Notes: generated from the sequence alone by a model not told the origin. A stretch of 64,000 nt of DNA from Hygrocybe punicea (GCA_963556145.1 CAUVYJ010000003.1:22465-86464); one strand, 5' to 3'; numbered from the stretch's first letter, positions 48,550 to 59,810 are shown. Numbers and translations are program-made.

Positions 48550-49411
48550 TAATTCCTGTCTATAACTCACCACCTATGCCCCATTTTCCTTTTATGTTTA
48601 CAGACCTATGCCTCTTTACTCATCACCCTACTTTTTATTTCAAATTACTCTTTAATAACTCAGTAGTTAACACTTTTATTCCATATTATGCTTACAAACC
48701 CCCTTCCCCATTTCATAATTACTCCCTTATGACTCACACCCTACCCACTTATTTCAAACTCTTTCTATGACTCCCAATGACTCCTGTAGCAGCCAAAGGT
48801 ATAAATAGGGCCCAGTTTCTGCAGGAGACAGTCAGTCATTCCTTTGATTCAACCCCCCCCTCTTCTTTGTACATACCTACTTTTGGTAATAGTCAGTACA
48901 TCAATTCAGTATCAGTCACAGTCACAGTCATAGTTCCATTCTCAGTCAGCTTATTAGTCTCAGACATTAAGTTTAATTGAGTTATCAATATCAGATATAT
49001 ATTGATAGTCTTTTATTACTTGTTTGAAAATATTCTTGACATAGTACCGTCACTATTGTCAACTTCTTCTGGCAAGAAACTATTTGATCTTCATAAAGAT
49101 ATCCCAGTACTTTATTCTGCACTAGTAGCCAATGTGCATTTGAAGCTTCGGAATATTGTCCGATATCTTGAACATCAACTGCTCTTGTTATTTTTATTTT
49201 ATCCACGTATCCATTATCATCGCATCCTTTGTTGATAGTTTATTGTCATATCCCTCATTGACTTCACTATCCTCTCGCTCATCGTTCATCATTACCACTT
49301 ACACTCATCACCTACCCTTGCTTGAGTGTCTATCATCTCAAAGTCTTACCTTGTTTGGAAGACCTCACTATACTTTCACCCTCCAAGTCATATACTCTGA
49401 CTTACATCTAT

Positions 49412-49600
49412 TGTAAGGTAACTGTTCATTGTTATCTAACATCAACTAATCTTTGACAGGTATTGTATATTGTTATCAAGTACCAACTACTCTTGATAGG
49501 TAACTGTATACTGCTATCTCATATTCTTAACCATTACTATTAGATAACTGCCTTGTTATCTAATAACACTGACATAAGATAACTATATTGTTATCTCATA
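49412..49600. repeat. Serial short palindromes, GATAAC-N-GTTATC type
   Basis: GGTAACTGTTCATTGTTATC, AGATAACTGCCTTGTTATCT and AGATAACTATATTGTTATCT, with related half-units between, occur in a row. Each can form a 6-8 bp hairpin with a 6-7 nt loop. Confidence 0.7.
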
Positions 49601-49802
49601 TAACTATCATCACTAGGTTCAACCTATAACCCCACTAGCAAGTGAGTAAGTACACTGAGTTGAAAACAAGGACAAATCCACCCTTGCCAAACAACAAGGT
49701 AATTTCCCGATCAAAGTCGCACTCCAGATACCCTTGGTGAGGAACGGTTTTTCTAAGAAACACTCCCCACGAACAACAATGGGGAGGGAAAAACAAAACT
49801 AA

Positions 49803-50210
49803 GGCTACCATACAATCAGGGTGGCCAAGTGCAACGATATTCTCGATGTAACGGCAGGTGGCCACACTGGACCCTAGACCATGGGTAATAGTAGCGGGGA
49901 GGGAGGCATAGTCGGAGAAGTAAGAATTAACATGAATAGGATTGAAATCTCCCAAAATGATGGAGTAGGGTTTGTTCATGAGAGGTGCATTGAAAACCGT
50001 TCCAGTGCTGGCTAGAGTGTATCTGTCATTTGCCAAAAGAGTCAGGAGCCCTTGGAGACTGCTATGACACTGTAGGTAAGCAAGAACAGGATTTCCCTTG
50101 CAATCATGCTGTTGGAAATCCATGGACACAACCTTGACGAGGCATTTCAGCTGATTGTGAACAAAGACGTCACCTGATACTGAAACATCGCAGTAAGAAA
50201 TCTTGTGGGA
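49803..50210 (-). pseudogene. FAS1: FAS1 fragment A (fatty acid synthase beta)
   Basis: The beta subunit of fungal type I fatty acid synthase carries the enoyl reductase, dehydratase and transferase domains. The - strand reads VSVSGDVFVHNQLKCLVKVV, MDFQQHDCKGNPVLAYLQCH, LLANDRYTLAS, ILGDFNPIHVNSYFSDYASL and ITHGLGSSVATCRYIENIVA, then GHPDCMVA. The FNPIHxN...FSDYASLPxTITHG segment is the hot-dog dehydratase active-site region (His of NPIH). Upstream sequence in the same frame (to 50357) is Ser/Thr-rich and does not match FAS1, so the fragment starts abruptly near 50,210. The family protein is about 2,000 residues; about 130 are kept here. Confidence 0.88.
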
Positions 50211-51589
50211 TTTTGCCCTGCTGGCTAGCGTGGCTGTAATACTGGTCGCTGAGCAGGCAGTCAAAAGGGAAAGGGGCCTGAGTGAATTCGTAGGAGTGGC
50301 TGAGCTTGTACTGTGTCGGGGCAAAGTTGAGGAAGGCTGCATGCTCAATATGCCCACATGATTCTAGTCTTCCTCATTGAAACCAATAACTTGTATGTCT
50401 TCCTCCAAATGAAACTGAAATTCAGGGTAAGACGCTGAAGAAATGTAAGAACAGTGACAGTATCGGTACATACATTCAAATTGGCGTTGTTGCTTGGGCT
50501 TGAAAGCGCTGCGAAACCGGAAGTTGAGTCGGAATCCCACAAAGACCCACTGGTGAAAGGAAAGTTGGACTGAGAGGAGGAATGGAACGACGATGAAGAC
50601 TCGGAATTATAGAATGAGCCGTCACGGTATTAATCCATAGTGGATGCACTGGCAGGAATGCTGCCAGTATTGAGCAAAAGGGCCTGAGTTTAAGCCTGAG
50701 TTTAAGCGCCAGACAGTTCTGGGATTCACACTAAGATCAGCAGCGACCTGAGGGTGTACGTAACGACCAATATCACTTCGCAGCGTTTCCAAGGCTGTGT
50801 CAATAATACAGATCAGCACCAACACAGTCTCGATGGCAAGAAAGATCTGAGCAGATCTGATTTGACATTTCTCATCACAAAGACAGCTCTCGTCACAAGG
50901 ATGGTTCTCGTCAGCACTCATCATTGGTGGGGGTGAGCGGAAGGTTACAATAAACTAGAATGAGTTGTATCGATTCATAAATAGCGGAGGATTCATGAAT
51001 GCCGCACCAGTATTGAACAAGAGGGCCTGAGTGTAATAAGGTCAGGACACCAGGATGGTTCGCACTATGCAAGATCAGCGGCAACCTGTGGGTGTACGTA
51101 ACGACCTGAACCAAGATCTAATATATTCATTCCTGAAGAGGTGCGATCCAATTGAGGAGTCCAAGATCACTTCAAGTGACAGAGTTTCAAAGGTGCATTG
51201 TGTTGATAACGGATCTGCTCAACGGTGAGAAAGATCTGAAGGGATCCAATACATTTCTCATCACAAGGACAGTTCTCGTCAGCACTCATGCTCGACAGTT
51301 ATCACAAAGTGTCGTTGGTAGACAAGCGTCCGATTCATTGGTGGGGGTGAGCACAAGAGATGGATAATGCCGATCAGAGTTTTCAAACAACAATTGCTTT
51401 TTGACACTCCACTCGGCATCATCCGTCTCTGTGCTTTACCTAATTCATTATATTATATTATTATTAATAAATAATAAATTACATCTAATATTTGGGATAA
51501 GATACAGTATATTCCCATGGTGACTTTACATTGACTCGGAGTAGTGCCAGTGTATACCAGCAATAAAATACAGCACATTGAGCCATCAC
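50211..51589. other. Unassigned, contains a diverged 300-bp duplication
   Basis: Short - strand frames at 50345-50542 (MWDSDSTSGFAALSSPSNN) and 50622-50924 (SDIGRYVHPQVAADLSVNPR) may be pieces of unknown genes. I could not assign a family or a complete structure. Confidence 0.35.
50640..51355. repeat. Diverged direct duplication of about 300 bp
   Basis: GGGCCTGAGT, AAGATCAGC(A/G)GC, GGGTGTACGTAACGACC, TTTCTCATCACAA, GTTCTCGTCAGCACTCAT and ATTGGTGGGGGTGAGC occur in the same order in 50680-50939 and 51025-51355, with small insertions in the second copy. Confidence 0.75.
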
Positions 51590-52153
51590 ACTCGATAGGT
51601 CCCACATCATGCCGTCCAAACACACAGGAGAACTTGGCCCAATGTAAGTTCATATATGTAGCGTCGTTTAGGTACTGAGAAAGAATGTCAACACCACTAG
51701 ATGCGACTCAGAGGCAGAGGAACAAGTAAACTACCTTTGAAGCGACTATAATCGCGCCTAAAAATACCCTCTCCAATGCCCACTCTACAGTGGCGATGCA
51801 GAGGTGTCGCTTGGCTCTGTTGAGATAGATGAGTGATGTAAAAGAAGTACTGGTGCCGTAAGTTGTGCTTGTCTGATGACATTGCTTGCAAATGTTCTGA
51901 ACAGACTACTCCATTGCCGCAATAAATGGTACCCTGATAGCTGGGGAGAATGACGCATCATGTAATCCACAGTTCCCATCACACAATCTACGATGTGTCC
52001 TGTAAATTTTAGATATTGATGTAAACAACCAGTATGACTTGTCCTGCACCTACCAAAGAAGGTGCTCAAAACCTTGACATTAACTAATTCTAGTAGGGCC
52101 TCAGAGTGCAGAGAGGTATCGACGAGGCTTGCACTGTGCAGTGATGAAGACAT
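51590..52153 (-). pseudogene. PHO80-type cyclin, decayed
   Basis: The start is at 52153 (MSSSLHSASLVDTSLHSEAL, then LLELVNVKV). An intron (about 52000-52055) is followed by HIVDCVMGTVDYMM and FASNVIRQAQLTAPVLL. A one-base shift near 51845 leads to SLIYLNRAKRHLCIATVEWA, LERVFLGAIIVASK, a GTAGTT...CTCAG intron, then YLNDATYMNLHWAKFS and VFGRHDVG. These are the cyclin-box blocks of fungal Pho80/Pcl cyclins, which activate a Pho85-type kinase. After FGRHDVG the family's IERE-FL helix is lost. The shift and the missing end make it non-functional. Confidence 0.8.
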
Positions 52154-52159
52154 TTGGGA

Positions 52160-53040
52160 CGTTCAAGATGCCAAGGCAAAGGGGATTTAATGGGGGTAGA
52201 AAGGTGAATTGGCTGGCTGCATCTAGGATCGAGGGATGGTGGTATATTTATGAATAAGACTTGCAGATCTAGTGTAACAAATTATGCTCTCATAATCGAA
52301 ATACCATGGCACTATTGGAAGATCAAGTATACGTCGGTCAGTAGGATATGGCATGGTAGTATTTACATAAAGTACCATATTGTGCCCCAAGATATTCCAG
52401 ATTTTCAGTCCAACACACTAGTGGCCGTGTTTGATCTTTGAATGAGGTCGTTCAGTTGATAGGGCCTGTCTTTGTTTGAATATTTGAAGCCTCCAAGACA
52501 GAAATTGAAAACAGCTGGATGTCCCCCCATCAATGAGCAATGAGGGTTCTGTCAACGTTGCTTCAAGTTGACATGTTCTCATTTTCGATGAAAACGGTGG
52601 GTGAGTCCTTCAAACAGCTTGAATGGAGTTTGGAATCATGATCTTCAACGCTTCAGATCGGATTGCGTCATTCAAGTTTGGACCGTTTACGAGTACCGTT
52701 GAGCCCAGTGCATGCCAATGAGAGCCATCTTCATGAACAGCACAGTTAATGACCTGTTCCAATGTAATTAGCAGGTCTTTAGAGCGACTTTGACATTCTT
52801 ATTCTCAGTCTTATTGATTGACGCCATCCAATGGAATGCATGATACCTGTCTTAGATTTTTTCAAAATGATCTAGCCTCCTGGTGAGATCTTTATTTTCT
52901 CTGATGTTGATCTTGTGGTATCATCGTATGCATGAGGTTTACAGCTGATTACTACAAAAGTTGTGTCCTTGACATTTCATATTGGTGCCCTCCGAGTCCT
53001 TCTCTTGCTGCCAGTGGATAGCTCACATTGCACGTTGACA
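52160..53040. other. No gene seen
   Basis: Spacer upstream of the + strand gene at 53044. No recognisable frame; its right part should contain that gene's promoter. Confidence 0.4.
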
Positions 53041-53043
53041 CCA

Positions 53044-54032
53044 ATGTCCATCCCACCACCTTCTAGGGAGCACCTCCTCAAGCACATTCGGAGGTACCAA
53101 CACAAGAATGTTATTCTTCACTACAAGCGAGCGTCGCATGGCCTCCGCCCTTGGTTTTGGTACTTGTATTTGCTCGTTTTACACCCACCGTTTTTGAATA
53201 GTCACTTTTCATAGGCCTATTGCAGATACAGGGGAACGTGTTCCCCCATCTGATCTCTCGAACTACCGTGTCACTCATGAATTCCAGGGTCCTTATTGCC
53301 TTTGTGCCTGTGATGCCATTGGCACTGACTACACGGAATCCATGATTTGTGTGATTGTTGGTGGACAATTTTCAGGCGAATATGTAGCTAGTTGTGCTAC
53401 GGAGACCTGCGGATATTCGAGTAAGTCAGATCTCGTTCATGCTTGAAAATGCATCTGATATACCTCACTTAAAGTCTTGATGGAGCGCATGTACATGCGC
53501 ATTGGTCTGCTGGTAAAACGATATGCATTCCAAGGTAAGTTTGTTCCTTTAGCGATATCAATGTTGACAGACTTCAATTGCAGCTGCTGGGTCTCATGTA
53601 CCGCCACTTGTTTTTCATTCACCTAGAACAAACATGACTACTGGATTGTCTGTCGTGGCATTATCAGCAATGCCAAAGTTAGAGGGTGAACAAAGCACTT
53701 TTCAGCAAGATTATTGGATCTCATGCAGCTTATAGGTCATTCTAATGATGTTCTTGGAGGAATTCCGACTTATCGGTGGACCATGCAGCGCCCTGCGACC
53801 CCCATGGATCAATTTCTCCGTCTCGACTCTTGGGGTACAACCTGGGCTCTCTGAGGCCCAGTTCAGGAAACTCTTTGCAAGGTGCCCCTGCGGGCTGGTC
53901 ATCACTCGCAGGGTTTTTAATGACCATGAGTGTACAGAAATTCCAATGGTGGCAAATCTTCCTGTCGTGATCAATCTTACGCTAGCATCAGATGATGACG
54001 ACAATGGTTCAGTGGATGCGCAACCTATCTGA
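53044..54032 (+). CDS. Unknown Cys-rich protein with CPCG..H..C cluster and SIM
   Basis: The likely start is ATG 53044 (MSIPPPSREHLLKHIRRYQH). A 55-nt intron (53162-53216) joins in frame to PIADTGERVPPSDLSNYRVT, then PYCLCACDAIGTDYTESMIC and SCATETCGYS. Introns at 53420-53474 and 53536-53584 lead to ILMERMYMRIGLLVKRYAFQ and AGSHVPPLVFHSPRTNMTTG. A fourth intron (about 53691-53740) gives GHSNDVLGGIPTYRWTMQRP and MDQFLRLDSWG. A frame change near 53850 is then needed to reach SEAQFRKLFARCPCGLVITR, RVFNDHECTE and LPVVINLTLASDDDD (stop 54030-54032). RCPCG...NDHEC looks like a small zinc-binding knuckle, and VINLT followed by acidic residues is a SUMO-interaction-type motif. I recognise the C-terminal pattern as recurrent in agarics but know no function. 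Confidence 0.5.
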
Positions 54033-54333
54033 CCCTAGTTTTTGAGAATGAGTCAATAAATTTATTGCACTCACGAAATGCACAAATTCCCTTCCTGAAA
54101 TATGGAATTCACAATGTCGCTGCAGTACGATGACTGGGCAAGAATAAAATGTACAAAGAAATGAAGTGCATAGTGATAAGACAACAAAATATAGTACTGA
54201 TGAAGAAATGAACATGGAGCATATGGTACCATATGGAACAAAAAAATTGTCAGAGGGATATGTATGTATCAACAGCAAAGACGTTAGGCTCTCCCCTCTG
54301 AGTTTGTCAGTCACCGCCAACCAACGGCACTGG

Positions 54334-54914
54334 TCAGATGATCGGAATATCCGAATTTGGTGGTGCCGAATAGCACCGGCAAGCGGCTTGCCAATGACAC
54401 TTGTGAATAGTACCATTACTAGTGGTGCCTGAGTCGGATGTATTGAGATGGTGCAAAGCGTGTGTGGCTTTGTCATGCTTTATGCATGCCTTTAACATAA
54501 GCAGCTTGAAGGATCTCGCTGTTATGAGACACTGTTTGTACCGTTGTTCTGCGATGAAGGCTTCAGCTTCAAGAAGACTAGTTGTTGTGTGCACATAAGC
54601 TTTGGTGAGCTGAAATGCATCATTTCTGTCTAGGGAAGGTGGCAAGTTTAGTCCCTGAACCGCAGATGAGTCCATCAGTGAAAAACATTGGGATCTGACT
54701 TAAATACCATCAAAATATCCTCCTCTGCTTCCGGTATCAGTGAGTTTGCTGACGGCAAACTGGCTTCTGTCAGTTGGGCGGTAGGTGTTGGAAAGTCACC
54801 CGGATGAAGGGGGGACGAATGCACAAGACAAGGGGTTGAGGGGCCAGCGGCAGAATGACTCGGAGTAGGTGAAGAACACGCTAATGTGTCCCGCAAGTCT
54901 TCGATGTTACACAT
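54334..54914 (-). CDS. Two-exon hypothetical protein
   Basis: The ATG at 54914 starts MCNIEDLRDTLACSSPTPSH, a Ser/Pro-rich segment ending EAEEDILM. A 53-nt GTATTT...TTCAG intron (54656-54708) joins in frame to GLNLPPSLDRNDAFQLTKAY, then HTTTSLLEAEAFIAEQRYKQ, FKLLMLKACIKHDKATHALH, and stops at 54334. The second exon is helical and looks like a folded domain. Both exons stay open and the splice sites are good. Function unknown. It is convergent with the gene ending at 54032. Confidence 0.5.
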
Positions 54915-55516
54915 CGCAGTGTGATTAAAAACACTAAGAAGGTGTAAGTGGCCAGTGGTGAAGTGCAGTGGAATGCCTTGCCTAGTCTTTATTTACTACT
55001 CCGAGTCAGCACATGCTGGCTTAATTTCTATCAACCATGGCAAGGACCCCGTGAAACTATTGAATTGTATCAGAAAAAGTTTGCTTATTATGTAATATAA
55101 GTATAATCTATAAGGTGTGACATGTGTCATGGAGACCATCACATGTGACTCCCTGCACCTGCACGAACACCCAGTCCCTTTATGAGTTCACAACTCACTA
55201 GTGTAAAAAATGAATGTATAAATGTTTCTATCTCCAAAGCTTTTATGGTAATAATTTTAGGCAAACACTGTTCCACGATCTGTCAATTCTTACAGCCAAA
55301 TCCAGCCTAGAACCTTAATGTCTGTTGACTTACTCAAATCAGGTCTTCAAGCTTAGCTTTGGCTGAGTTGTATGTTCCATTTATATATTACAGTGTATTC
55401 GGAAAAGCAGAGGACATCAATGTTAGAAAATAAAAGTTCACATAACTTATGCGAACTTGAAACATGAACGCAAAACGTGAACCTCAATAAACTTGAATAA
55501 AACACAACTATTTATG

Positions 55517-56122
55517 CCAAGTAAATATTGTAACTCATGAAATACTGCACAGATTTACATGATTGTAGAATGAAGTTTCATCCAAATTTCAAGGGCTAGC
55601 CACTCCTGTATTTAAATTTAGGAAATATTCAGATTATTGATAGTTACAGGTGCATTTCTGCATTTCAGTGACTAAAACTTGTACAATGAATAACTTTACA
55701 AGGAATGCTCAGATTTACAAGATTGTAGGGAGAAAACCATTCCATTTTTGAAGGGCTAGAAGCTCACATACCGGGATTTTGCTTAAGTTCAGGTTTTGCA
55801 CAGGTAATAAGTCTGTGCCTTGTTGGAATAAATATTGTCTTAATGCCCAAAGGTATACAAAATCCCGGTATGTGAGCTTCTAGCCCTTCAAAAATGGAAT
55901 GGTTTTCTCCCTACAATCTTGTAAATCTGAGCATTCCTTGTAAAGTTATTCATTGTACAAGTTTTAGTCACTGAAATGCAGAAATGCACCTGTAACTATC
56001 AATAATCTGAATATTTCCTAAATTTAAATACAGGAGTGGCTAGCCCTTGAAATTTGGATGAAACTTCATTCTACAATCATGTAAATCTGTGCAGTATTTC
56101 ATGAGTTACAATATTTACTTGG
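55517..56122. repeat. Inverted repeat, 265-bp arms, 76-bp spacer
   Basis: Arms 55517-55781 and 55858-56122 are reverse complements over their whole length with no difference that I could find by eye. The central 76 bases are unrelated. No coding potential. Confidence 0.93.
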
Positions 56123-56574
56123 GTTCCCAAACATAACAAATTTGTTTTTTGAAATGTCATTAGTTTTGAAAAGCGCAATAATTTGAATAAAATATGAATT
56201 TCTTGATATTTGAGCTGATAACAGGATGCGAACTCATGTATATGCAGTGTACTACTTTGGAAGTGGCCACTGTGCTTTAAGCCCGCTACACATGCCACAG
56301 TGAGTTCACTGTCTACCTCATCGATGGTGTCACTGTCAGACATAGCATAATTTTGCAAACTGTTATTTGCTGGTGTTGATGTTCTGGAGGCAGAAAGCCA
56401 CTCTTATCTTGATATGTGAGTCCTGATAGTGGAAATGTGAACCCTCCTCAAGGAAATGCAAACCCTCCTAAATGAAACACAAACCCTGTCATGTGTTGGG
56501 GAATGTTCACATTTACGTTCGCATTTTGAGTTCGCATAATTTTGCGAACTTTTATTTGCTGGTGTCGATGTTCT

Positions 56575-57210
56575 GGAAAAGCATGGCCAAACCAACTTTT
56601 TTTTTTTTGAATGTCTGACCAGTAGCCTACCAACATGCACTAATCAGGAAATATAGACTTAGATAAGATTTAAATATTTTGTATTGGATCTCATGAAATA
56701 CTGTACCAATTTACATGATGTGAGAGAGACAGTTTATCTATTTTATGAGGGCTAGTCTCTCCCATATTTACTTCCTGACAACTTCTAGTGTTTGAAGGTT
56801 ATAGGTGAAATATCACATTATCTTAGGTTATCCACTTGACTTGTGGTGAATAGCTCTACAAGGAATGCTGAGGTCAACATGGTTTTAGGGAGAAACTTAT
56901 TCCATATTCGAGGGCTAAAAGACCACATACAATTATTTATATATTTCTTTGATCTCAGGAAGTATTTGACAACATTCACCAAAATATTTCACCTATAACC
57001 TTCAAACACTAGAAGTTGTCAGGAAGTAAATATGGGAGAGACTAGCCCTCATAAAATAGATAAACTGTCTCTCTCACATCATGTAAATTTCATGAGATCC
57101 AATACAAAATATTTAAATCCTATCCAAGTCTATATTTCCTAATTAGTGCATGTCAGTAGGATACCGGTCGGACATTCAAAAAAAAAAAGTTGGTTTGGCC
57201 ATGCTTTTCC
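56575..57210. repeat. Foldback unit, family copy 1
   Basis: GGAAAAGCATGGCCAAACCA at 56575 is matched by TGGTTTGGCCATGCTTTTCC at 57191-57210. Arms of about 240 bp pair with some mismatches and small gaps. The arm sequence (TAGACTTAGATAAGATTT, GAGGGCTAGTCTCTCCCA) is shared with the element at 63078-63681. Confidence 0.85.
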
Positions 57211-57222
57211 GAATACGCTGTA

Positions 57223-58332
57223 AAAGATTTTTTTCAAGCCAGAATTTCAGTGAATGTCTTTAAAGTTTCTAAAATATGTCAATCTCTCAAATTCCCTGCC
57301 AAAATTGGCTTAAGAATGGAAGTCTATAGGTTCATCAAATATACATCGGGGTCCTGATGATTTAGAGTTCAGCCATGTGCAAGTAACTTAATCAAAGGGC
57401 TGATCTTGCGGGGCATTGCCTCTGCTTTTAGGGCAGGTAACCGAAATTCACACTCCGACAAATCGCCCGAAGGCGTAGAGAAGAGCGATCTGCCCATGCG
57501 ACGGCATGAACCATTGTTTCTTTGCAAGTTCTATGATCATGGAACCAGTCATCTTTGACTTAAATGTAAATCGATGTTTATTGGCATCACATCTCAGCCG
57601 AGGGTAATTACTGTCATTAATATTAACACTTAACTCGACCATTATTAGCTGTTAATTTAAACATCGATGCAACATTCATCAAGCCTCTCAGGAGGTAACT
57701 TTTGAAGGTAACTGACTGTTGAACCGCAAGGTGTGAAGCGCCGGCAAGAACCATCGACTATGACGAGAGCTTTCACCATTTCCCAGAGGATCTAGTGATC
57801 CAAAACTCTAGCGACAAACTAGCAACAAAAGGAACAAAGATCATGGCTGTATGGCTTGGGACAATTCGATCTTCGGACTCAGACATCCATCACTAGCAGA
57901 CAGCCTTAAGAAGTCTTTTCTTTATCGAGTGATGATCAATGTAGCCTCCTACACCCTCCCTGCGCCATGGAATTGGACATCAGGATCCCCCATATTTGTA
58001 TTTGTGGAAGGTCGTTCTCACTGCCTGGTGCACTGAACTATCACAAGCACACCTGTGGCAGGACTAAGAAATGTTTACTGGGGGCACTAGTCAAGGCAAG
58101 GGAAATATGGGACAGCAGGAAAAGATGACGTGTTGGCACTTCCGAATCACTGCAAGGAAACATTGAGTCCTCTCAGGATGTTGGCATTGCCAACGTCATG
58201 GAAGATGCAACCATGGTGCGTCAGTTATTAATATCCACCGACTCCTCTTTTCCTGACCTAAAACAGTCTGAAGCAGCTGCGGAATGATTGTCCCCTCCTA
58301 TTCAAGTATGTTTTATTTGTATCAGATAGTCA
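57223..58332. other. No gene assigned
   Basis: One short + strand frame (57851-58036) and one - strand frame (57448-57642), neither recognisable. The right end may contain the lost 5' exons of the Plavaka copy. Confidence 0.35.
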
Positions 58333-59810
58333 ATGTTGCTCAGTATATCCATTCAGGACTGTTCTGACTCCATTGCAGAGGACGTTCTTCATCATGATCG
58401 GCCACGCAGACTGAATCGCCTCCTGCCAAAATGGTTCCAGGATCTTGACCCACAAGCGCTACCTTTCCTACCCCCTGCATCTAATGTTATTCCACAAATA
58501 CCTCCCTCATCTGAAATCCCAATTGATCATCCATCCACATGCTCAGGAATGTCGCCTGTCCCCAGTCCTTCAACCTTTGACCGTCAAATCATCCAAACAC
58601 CTCGAAATGGTTTTGGCCTTTTCAGACGATACTGTTCAGAAAAATTGCCATCGCACGACCCCAAGTAACACGTTACCTTGCATGATTTATCTGACAACCA
58701 GGAACCTCAGAGTGAAATGTCATTTTATCCCTATCCAAACCAAAGCTCTTTCCTCCTAACCGATTGGTACTGGAATGGTGGAATACAGAAATCTCAAGAG
58801 AGCTTTTCCCAGCTTCTGAGCATCATAGAATCCCCAGGTTTTTGCCCAGAAGATGTTCGACATACAGAGTGGTGCAAGGTTGATGCCAAATTAGCTAGCA
58901 ATGACTTTGATTGTACGGATGGGAAAGAAGAAGAACCAGAATGGATGGATGTGGATGCTGGGTGGAATAGGACTCCTATTCATATTTCGGTTCCTTTCCA
59001 CAACAAAACGAAGTATCGGGCCCAAAAGATTACGTCGTTGATCTCTACCACCGTTCTCTTGTTTCGGTGATCTGTGAAAAGCTGTCAAAACCAGAAGATA
59101 TTCGTCATTTCCATTATGAACCATTCGAATTACTTTGGAAGCCGGGAATCACGAGCACCAATGTGCGGGTTTCTGGGGAACTTTACACATCGCCAGCGTT
59201 TTTAGATGCTCATCGCAAGTTACAAGACGCTCCTGGGGAGCCTGGCTGTGATCTCCAGAAAGTGGTTGTGGCCATGATGTTCTGGTCTGATGCTACGCAG
59301 TTGACAAACTTAAGCAGCGCAAAGCTTTGGCCTTGCTACCTCTTCTTTGGGAACAAGTCTAAGTATCGCTGGTGTAAACCAAGTTGCAACTTGTGCAATC
59401 ATGTTGCCTACTTCCAGGCTGTAAGCAACCTTCTTCTGGAATCTTTCTTTTCCTGAAAGGTTTGCAGCTACCAGATTCATTCAAAGATTTTGCTACTCAG
59501 TATACTGGAGGACACAAGCCTAGTCGAGCTTTCGTGGTTCACTGCCGTCGCGAGGTGTTTCATGCGAAAGGGATGATCCTCATTGATGACAAATTTTTGG
59601 AAGCCTACAAGCATGGCATCGTTGTTGAATGCTGCGATGGGATTTTTCACCGCTTTTATCCACGAATTTTCACATACTTGGCTGATTATCCGGAGAAGTA
59701 GGTTTATCTTCTTAGGACTTCTAATCCCCGAGCTTATTCAAAATGCAGAGTTCTTCTTGCAAGTATCTGTGATAAAGGATCCTGCCCTTGCCCTCACATC
59801 AGCAAATTCC
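58333..59810 (+). pseudogene. Plavaka transposase, truncated and inactivated copy
   Basis: Reads FGLFRRYCSEKLPSHDPK, then TAA (58666-58668) in frame, then HDLSDNQEPQSEMSF, LLTDWYWNGGIQKSQESFSQ and WMDVDAGWNRTPIHISVPFH. A frame change near 59020 is followed by HFHYEPFELLWKPG, VRVSGELYTSPAFLDAHRKL, VVVAMMFWSDATQLTNLSSA, YRWCKPSCNLCNHVAYF; intron; LPDSFKDFATQYTGG, VECCDGIFHRFYPRIFTYLA and a last block LLASICDKGSCPCPH near 59790. The zinc finger at the start and the whole C-terminal half, including the GELEHR block, are missing. It differs clearly from the copy at 17-21 kb. Confidence 0.88.

Larger units (their letters stand above)
47725..49802. mobile_element. About 2.1 kb insertion in FAS1, possible solo LTR or relic
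   Basis: The two FAS1 fragments are separated here exactly where the family is continuous. The insert begins near 47727 with TGTCATGATCC. It contains 20-bp and 62-bp tandem repeats, a TATAAATA box near 48801 with a GGGCCCAG leader, and palindromic GATAAC/GTTATC units at 49412-49600. The TG start and internal TATA box fit a long terminal repeat, but I found no clear CA end or target duplication, so the type is uncertain. No protein-coding domain is present. Confidence 0.4.
55391..57220. mobile_element. Non-autonomous DNA element with TA flanks, nested inverted repeats
   Basis: The left end CAGTGTATTCGGAAAAGCA and the right end, reverse-complemented, CAGCGTATTCGGAAAAGCA differ at one base, and TA lies directly outside both (55389-55390, 57221-57222). 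This is the pattern of Tc1/mariner-pogo group elements. There is no transposase. Inside are at least three inverted-repeat pairs: 55402-55485 with 56497-56575, the 265-bp pair at 55517/55858, and 56575-56830 with 56970-57210. Confidence 0.7.

Noticed and set aside
57851..58036. Short + strand frame MAWDNSIFGLRHPSLADSLK
   Set aside because: Protein-like composition but no recognisable family, and no neighbouring exons could be joined.
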